Below, piece by piece: positions 32,567 through 32,630 of a stretch of 32,630 nt of DNA. This DNA comes from Allochromatium warmingii. Its GTDB lineage: Bacteria > Pseudomonadota > Gammaproteobacteria > Chromatiales > Chromatiaceae. The stretch spans positions 1 to 32,630 of the forward strand of contig NZ_FNOW01000034.1 of NCBI RefSeq assembly GCF_900107145.1, in the 5' to 3' direction. How positions within the stretch are numbered: the stretch's first letter is position 1; every line of letters starts with the position of its first letter. Below the pieces are notes generated by a model, which saw nothing but the letters and a program-made list of their open reading frames with translations, ran no database searches and was not told the DNA's origin. The position numbers and the translations under genes were made by a program.

Positions 32567-32630
32567 ATGAGTTTAATTGACGATTTAGCGAAAGCGAAGT
32601 CTGAAGAAGATGTCAAGGATGCCTATATCA
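32567..32630 (+). CDS. N-terminus of an unidentified protein (cut by window edge)
   Basis: Only 21 full codons are present: MSLIDDLAKAKSEEDVKDAYI. A good Shine-Dalgarno sequence and a TATAAT box precede it, so the start is credible. It is divergent from folP. The opening loosely recalls the N-terminus of some restriction-modification or DNA methyltransferase proteins, from memory only. Too little is visible to name a function. Confidence 0.55.
   Translation, partial: MSLIDDLAKAKSEEDVKDAYI

Overview
The window looks like chromosomal DNA of a gammaproteobacterium, probably near Chromatiales/Competibacteraceae, although the sequence alone does not fix the family. Pointers are a tsaE-amiB pair, a YheS-type ABC-F protein, a YoaA-type helicase, RF3, PBP1a and folP, all close in layout to their gammaproteobacterial counterparts, plus a glycogen phosphorylase. 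Most of the window is GC-rich and densely coding, mainly on the minus strand.

Layout. 1-2150 is an accessory stretch. It holds the start of an IS630-type transposase running off the left edge, two small AT-rich hypothetical ORFs, two inverted-repeat elements and a VapBC-like toxin-antitoxin pair with a palindromic candidate operator. 2158-5190 (minus) is a housekeeping block: PilZ-domain protein, TsaE and AmiB. 5363-14038 (minus) is an eleven-gene operon joining an Mrp/MBH-type antiporter membrane arm to NuoH-, NuoB-, NuoC- and NuoD-like subunits. 14114-19155 carries RF3, an SbcD/YhaO-like nuclease and a divergent YoaA-like helicase, followed by an HDOD protein. 20322-26434 holds a PhoX-like (DUF839) exported protein, a truncated hemerythrin-like reading frame, a coiled-coil protein, glycogen phosphorylase and a small unknown protein. 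26459-32421 holds a DUF2939 protein, YheS, PBP1a and FolP. A new plus-strand gene starts at 32567 and leaves the right edge.

The most interesting system is the eleven-gene operon. Its order (MrpF, MrpG, MbhD-like, MbhE+MrpB fusion, MrpC, MrpD, second large antiporter-like subunit, NuoH, NuoB, NuoC, NuoD) resembles the archaeal membrane-bound sulfane reductase (mbx/mbs) order more than complex I or a standard hydrogenase operon. The catalytic subunit has neither the hydrogenase CxxC pairs nor the His/Tyr quinone site of complex I. Both CxxC positions read CxxE. The NuoB-like subunit keeps only three of the four usual cluster cysteines. No ferredoxin-like (NuoI/MbhN) gene and no MrpE gene lie in the cluster. 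The electron donor, acceptor and pumped ion are therefore unknown.

Dispersed palindromic repeats sit in several intergenic gaps, including one that interrupts the otherwise tightly overlapping respiratory operon.
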